From NCBI RefSeq assembly GCF_000723885.1, contig NZ_CCDG010000040.1, forward strand, positions 1 to 64,000: a stretch of DNA of 64,000 bases, given 5' to 3'. The notes below the pieces were generated by a model, which was given only the letters and a program-made list of their open reading frames with translations, searched no databases and was not told where the DNA came from. Below, piece after piece: positions 62,131 to 64,000 of the stretch. Within the stretch, counting starts at the first letter, position 1; every line of letters starts with the position of its first letter. The position numbers were made by a program, and so were the translations under genes. The DNA is from Paenibacillus camerounensis. Its GTDB lineage: Bacteria > Bacillota > Bacilli > Paenibacillales > Paenibacillaceae.

Positions 62131-62694
62131 ATGAATACACTGTCTTACGGGCTGCTTGCGCTGCTGACAGCGAACCCGCTGACGGGCTATGAACTGACGC
62201 AGGGCATCAAGCCGTTGTGGAGGGCCGGGCACAGCCAGATCTACCCCCTGCTGCAAGGTATGGAATCTAAGGGCTATATCACTCATGAACGGATTGAGCA
62301 GTCCGACAAGCCGGACAAAAAAATATACACTATTACCAGGGAAGGCATCTCTGTGCTTCAGGAATGGGTAAAGCTTCCGGCTGAGCCTGCCGTCCTGCGC
62401 GATGAGCTTCACTTCAAGCTCTACAGCCTGTGGCTCACTGAGCCGGAGGAGGCCAAGACATTGCTTCAACAGCGCGCTGCATTCAACCGGAGCGAGCTGG
62501 ACCGGTATAATCTGCTGATCAAGGCCAATGAAGCACTGCGGGATGAACGCGGAGAGACACGGGAACTGAAAGCGACAACCTTCGGGCGGTATTTGCTGCT
62601 CCAGAAGCGGGTAATGGCGATGAAAGCTTCTATTGAGTTCTGCGAATGGGCGATCGGGGAGCTTGAGCGAGGCAGCCTGCCGCCTGAGGTGTAA
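62131..62694 (+). CDS. PadR family transcriptional regulator
   Basis: A 187-residue winged-helix repressor. The PadR domain starts LSYGLLALLTANPLTGYELT, with SQIYPLLQGMESKGYI as the recognition helix region near residue 35. The C-terminal half is the dimerisation helix-bundle (PadR_C/Vir_act_alpha). GGAGG lies 11 nt before the ATG. It diverges from the MFS exporter, and both promoters carry ATGT-N8-ACAT boxes, so it probably represses both genes. Confidence 0.94.
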   Translation: MNTLSYGLLALLTANPLTGYELTQGIKPLWRAGHSQIYPLLQGMESKGYITHERIEQSDKPDKKIYTITREGISVLQEWVKLPAEPAVLRDELHFKLYSLWLTEPEEAKTLLQQRAAFNRSELDRYNLLIKANEALRDERGETRELKATTFGRYLLLQKRVMAMKASIEFCEWAIGELERGSLPPEV

Positions 62695-62720
62695 CACGGT
62701 CCACCCGCTCATTTGCATCC

Positions 62721-62769
62721 AAAAAGGCCGCCCGGCGAGTCATCTTCATGACTTATCAGGCAGCCTTTT
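62721..62769. terminator. Bidirectional terminator between padR and lspA
   Basis: AAAAAGGCcGCC pairs with GGCaGCCTTTT, with an inner AGTCAT/ATGACT stem. Confidence 0.8.
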
Positions 62770-62783
62770 ACTTTTCAAGCTAT

Positions 62784-63260
62784 TCAGTTCTCCTTCATTT
62801 GCCGCCGCTTATGCCGGCTGGTCTTTACTTGCTCCAGAATCAGATGGAGCAGGAAGAGCAGCATTCCGGCATTAATCGCCAGATCCGCCAAATTCATGAT
62901 CCCCCCGCCCTTACCTAACATAAGGAAATCTGTCACCTGATGATATAGCACCCGGTCGATCCCGTTGCCGGCAGCCCCGCCTACCAGAAAACCGCTGGCC
63001 GCCTCCAGAAGCGGTCCCTGCAATTCCCCTTTGCGCCGGTAATAGAACACTGCCCCGATAAACAGCAGCGCCACAATGGCGAAGTACTTCCCGTATCCCT
63101 GAAACGAGCTGAAGGCAGCCCCGCTGTTTTCATAATAGGAAAAGGTCAGGTGTCCCTCCCAGAAAGGTACAATCTCCCCGAGCCGCATATTCGCCCGCAC
63201 AATCCATTTGGCAGCCTGGTCTGCCGCAAATACCGTTATTGCAATCACATAAAAGAGCAC
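62784..63260 (-). CDS. lspA: Lipoprotein signal peptidase (signal peptidase II)
   Basis: A 158-residue membrane Asp protease that cleaves the signal peptide of prolipoproteins. Four helices and the conserved motifs are present: YYENSGAAFS, GNGIDRVLY (first catalytic Asp) and NLADLAINAG (second). The GTG at 63260 is chosen because GGGAGG lies 8 nt upstream; twelve further open codons are unsupported. It stands alone rather than with the usual rluD or pyr genes, so it may be a second copy. Confidence 0.95.
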   Translation of the reverse strand: MLFYVIAITVFAADQAAKWIVRANMRLGEIVPFWEGHLTFSYYENSGAAFSSFQGYGKYFAIVALLFIGAVFYYRRKGELQGPLLEAASGFLVGGAAGNGIDRVLYHQVTDFLMLGKGGGIMNLADLAINAGMLLFLLHLILEQVKTSRHKRRQMKEN

Positions 63261-63398
63261 AGCAGGCGCCTCCCTTGATCCCTTTACTATCCGCAAACGG
63301 ATTCCTGCCTCAAGCTTATCACATGACTGAGGTTGTTTTCATCTTTGTCACATTTACCGCTGCCCTATTATAGAGAGTCCGGAATAACCGCAGGAATG

Positions 63399-63436
63399 AA
63401 AGCAGCGGCCCCCTTGATAAAGGAAGCCGCTGCTTT
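63399..63436 (-). terminator. Terminator of the aldo/keto reductase gene
   Basis: AAAGCAGCGGC pairs with GCCGCTGCTTTT. Confidence 0.85.
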
Positions 63437-63459
63437 TCTGTTCTGCCGGCTAAAGCTAA

Positions 63460-63999
63460 TTACCAGGCATAAGCCTCAGGAGCCGGCTTACCCGGACCCG
63501 GGAAGATTTCATCCAGCTTCTTCAGCGTCTCCCCGTCCAGCTCAATTTCGGCTACACGCAGAGAATCCTCAAACTGCTGGATGGTTCTCGGACCGATAAT
63601 CGGCGCTGTAACTGCCGGATTAGCCAGTACCCAGGCCAGGGCAACCTGGTCCTCATGCTCTCCCAGCTCTTTACAGAGCGCAGAGAACTGCTCCAGCTTG
63701 CTGCGGTTCTGTTCAAGCTTGGCTGAACGGGCGCTGCGTACACCGCTCTTTGCCAGCGCATTTCGTCCCAGCAGCCCGCCTGCGAGCGGACTCCAGGGAA
63801 TGACACCCAGACCCAGCTCCTGCGAGGCCGGCAGCACCTCAAGCTCCGGCGTCCGCTCAAGCAGATTATACAGATGCTGCTCTGAGACGAGACCGAGAAA
63901 ATTACGCGCCTTGGCCTGCGCCTGAGCTGCGGCAATATGCCAGCCTGCAAAGTTACTGGAGCCGATATAATCAATCTTCCCCTGGGAGACTGCATTTTC
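63460..63999 (-). CDS. Aldo/keto reductase, partial (N-terminus beyond the window)
   Basis: The visible 179 residues are the C-terminal half of an NADPH-dependent aldo/keto reductase. They run from GKIDYIGSSNFAGWH (strand with the conserved SNF) through LGVIPWSPLAGGLL to APIIGPRTIQQFEDS, the cofactor-binding segment. The catalytic Tyr and Asp lie in the missing half. The sequence resembles the Tas/YajO or AKR11-like group. The open frame runs past the window edge without a start. Confidence 0.93.
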   Translation of the reverse strand, partial: ENAVSQGKIDYIGSSNFAGWHIAAAQAQAKARNFLGLVSEQHLYNLLERTPELEVLPASQELGLGVIPWSPLAGGLLGRNALAKSGVRSARSAKLEQNRSKLEQFSALCKELGEHEDQVALAWVLANPAVTAPIIGPRTIQQFEDSLRVAEIELDGETLKKLDEIFPGPGKPAPEAYAW

Positions 64000-64000
64000 A

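Overview
The window looks like chromosomal DNA of a spore-former of the Paenibacillus type. I infer this from the strong purine-rich Shine-Dalgarno sites with frequent GTG and TTG starts, a Bce-type peptide-antibiotic module, a copper-amine-oxidase-like stalk-domain protein, an IS1182-type transposase fragment, and very large multidomain sensor proteins. No rRNA or tRNA gene, CRISPR array, prophage or complete insertion sequence was seen, so the genus rests on gene content only.

Layout. 1-397: tandem 51-bp hairpin repeats abutting a haloalkane-dehalogenase-like gene. 1.4-5.9 kb: a DrrAB-like ABC exporter beside a MarR-like gene with no visible start, a frameshifted-looking ORF, an acetyltransferase and a ketopantoate-reductase-like gene. 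6.0-12.1 kb: TetR, LysE and AraC genes, a lipoprotein, a DUF2087 protein, an SDR oxidoreductase, a lipase and an alpha/beta hydrolase. 12.2-18.2 kb: a Bce-type resistance module (permease, ATPase, sensor kinase, response regulator) with an adenosine-deaminase-like gene inserted between its two halves and a BceR-like operator in the divergent promoter region. 18.5-23.3 kb: a winged-helix regulator followed by two half-size ABC exporters. 23.3-32.8 kb: lipoproteins, a serine hydrolase, decayed mobile DNA (IS1182-type remnant), a CPBP protease, a stalk-domain protein, an orphan homing-endonuclease-associated repeat protein, a TPR protein and an AAA+ ATPase.

32.8-36.0 kb is an iron locus: a Fur-boxed AraC-type regulator fused to a binding-protein domain, a siderophore-binding lipoprotein and an esterase, with no permease. 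36.1-39.6 kb holds a lipoprotein, a GNAT protein, an MBL-fold hydrolase and an asparaginase. A second 51-bp hairpin-repeat array (39.74-40.09 kb) separates the asparaginase from an 1807-residue Ser/Thr kinase-AAA-GAF-PAS-GGDEF protein co-transcribed with a polytopic membrane protein. 46.8-51.3 kb: housekeeping-type and resistance-like small genes. 51.4-55.6 kb: a four-gene operon joining a PP2C phosphatase, an RsbW-like kinase, a chemoreceptor and a STAS protein. 55.7-64 kb: methionine aminopeptidase, sulfite reductase (cysJ, cysI), an MFS exporter with a PadR regulator and two PadR boxes, lspA, and a cut-off aldo/keto reductase.

Most interesting are the 51-bp arrays. The two arrays differ in sequence, but every unit can fold into a stem-loop with the same outer arms. 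A lone diverged copy lies at 55.62 kb. They look like a dispersed family of structured repeats rather than coding DNA. Next in interest are the partner-switching operon that contains a chemoreceptor and the giant kinase/diguanylate cyclase with its membrane partner.
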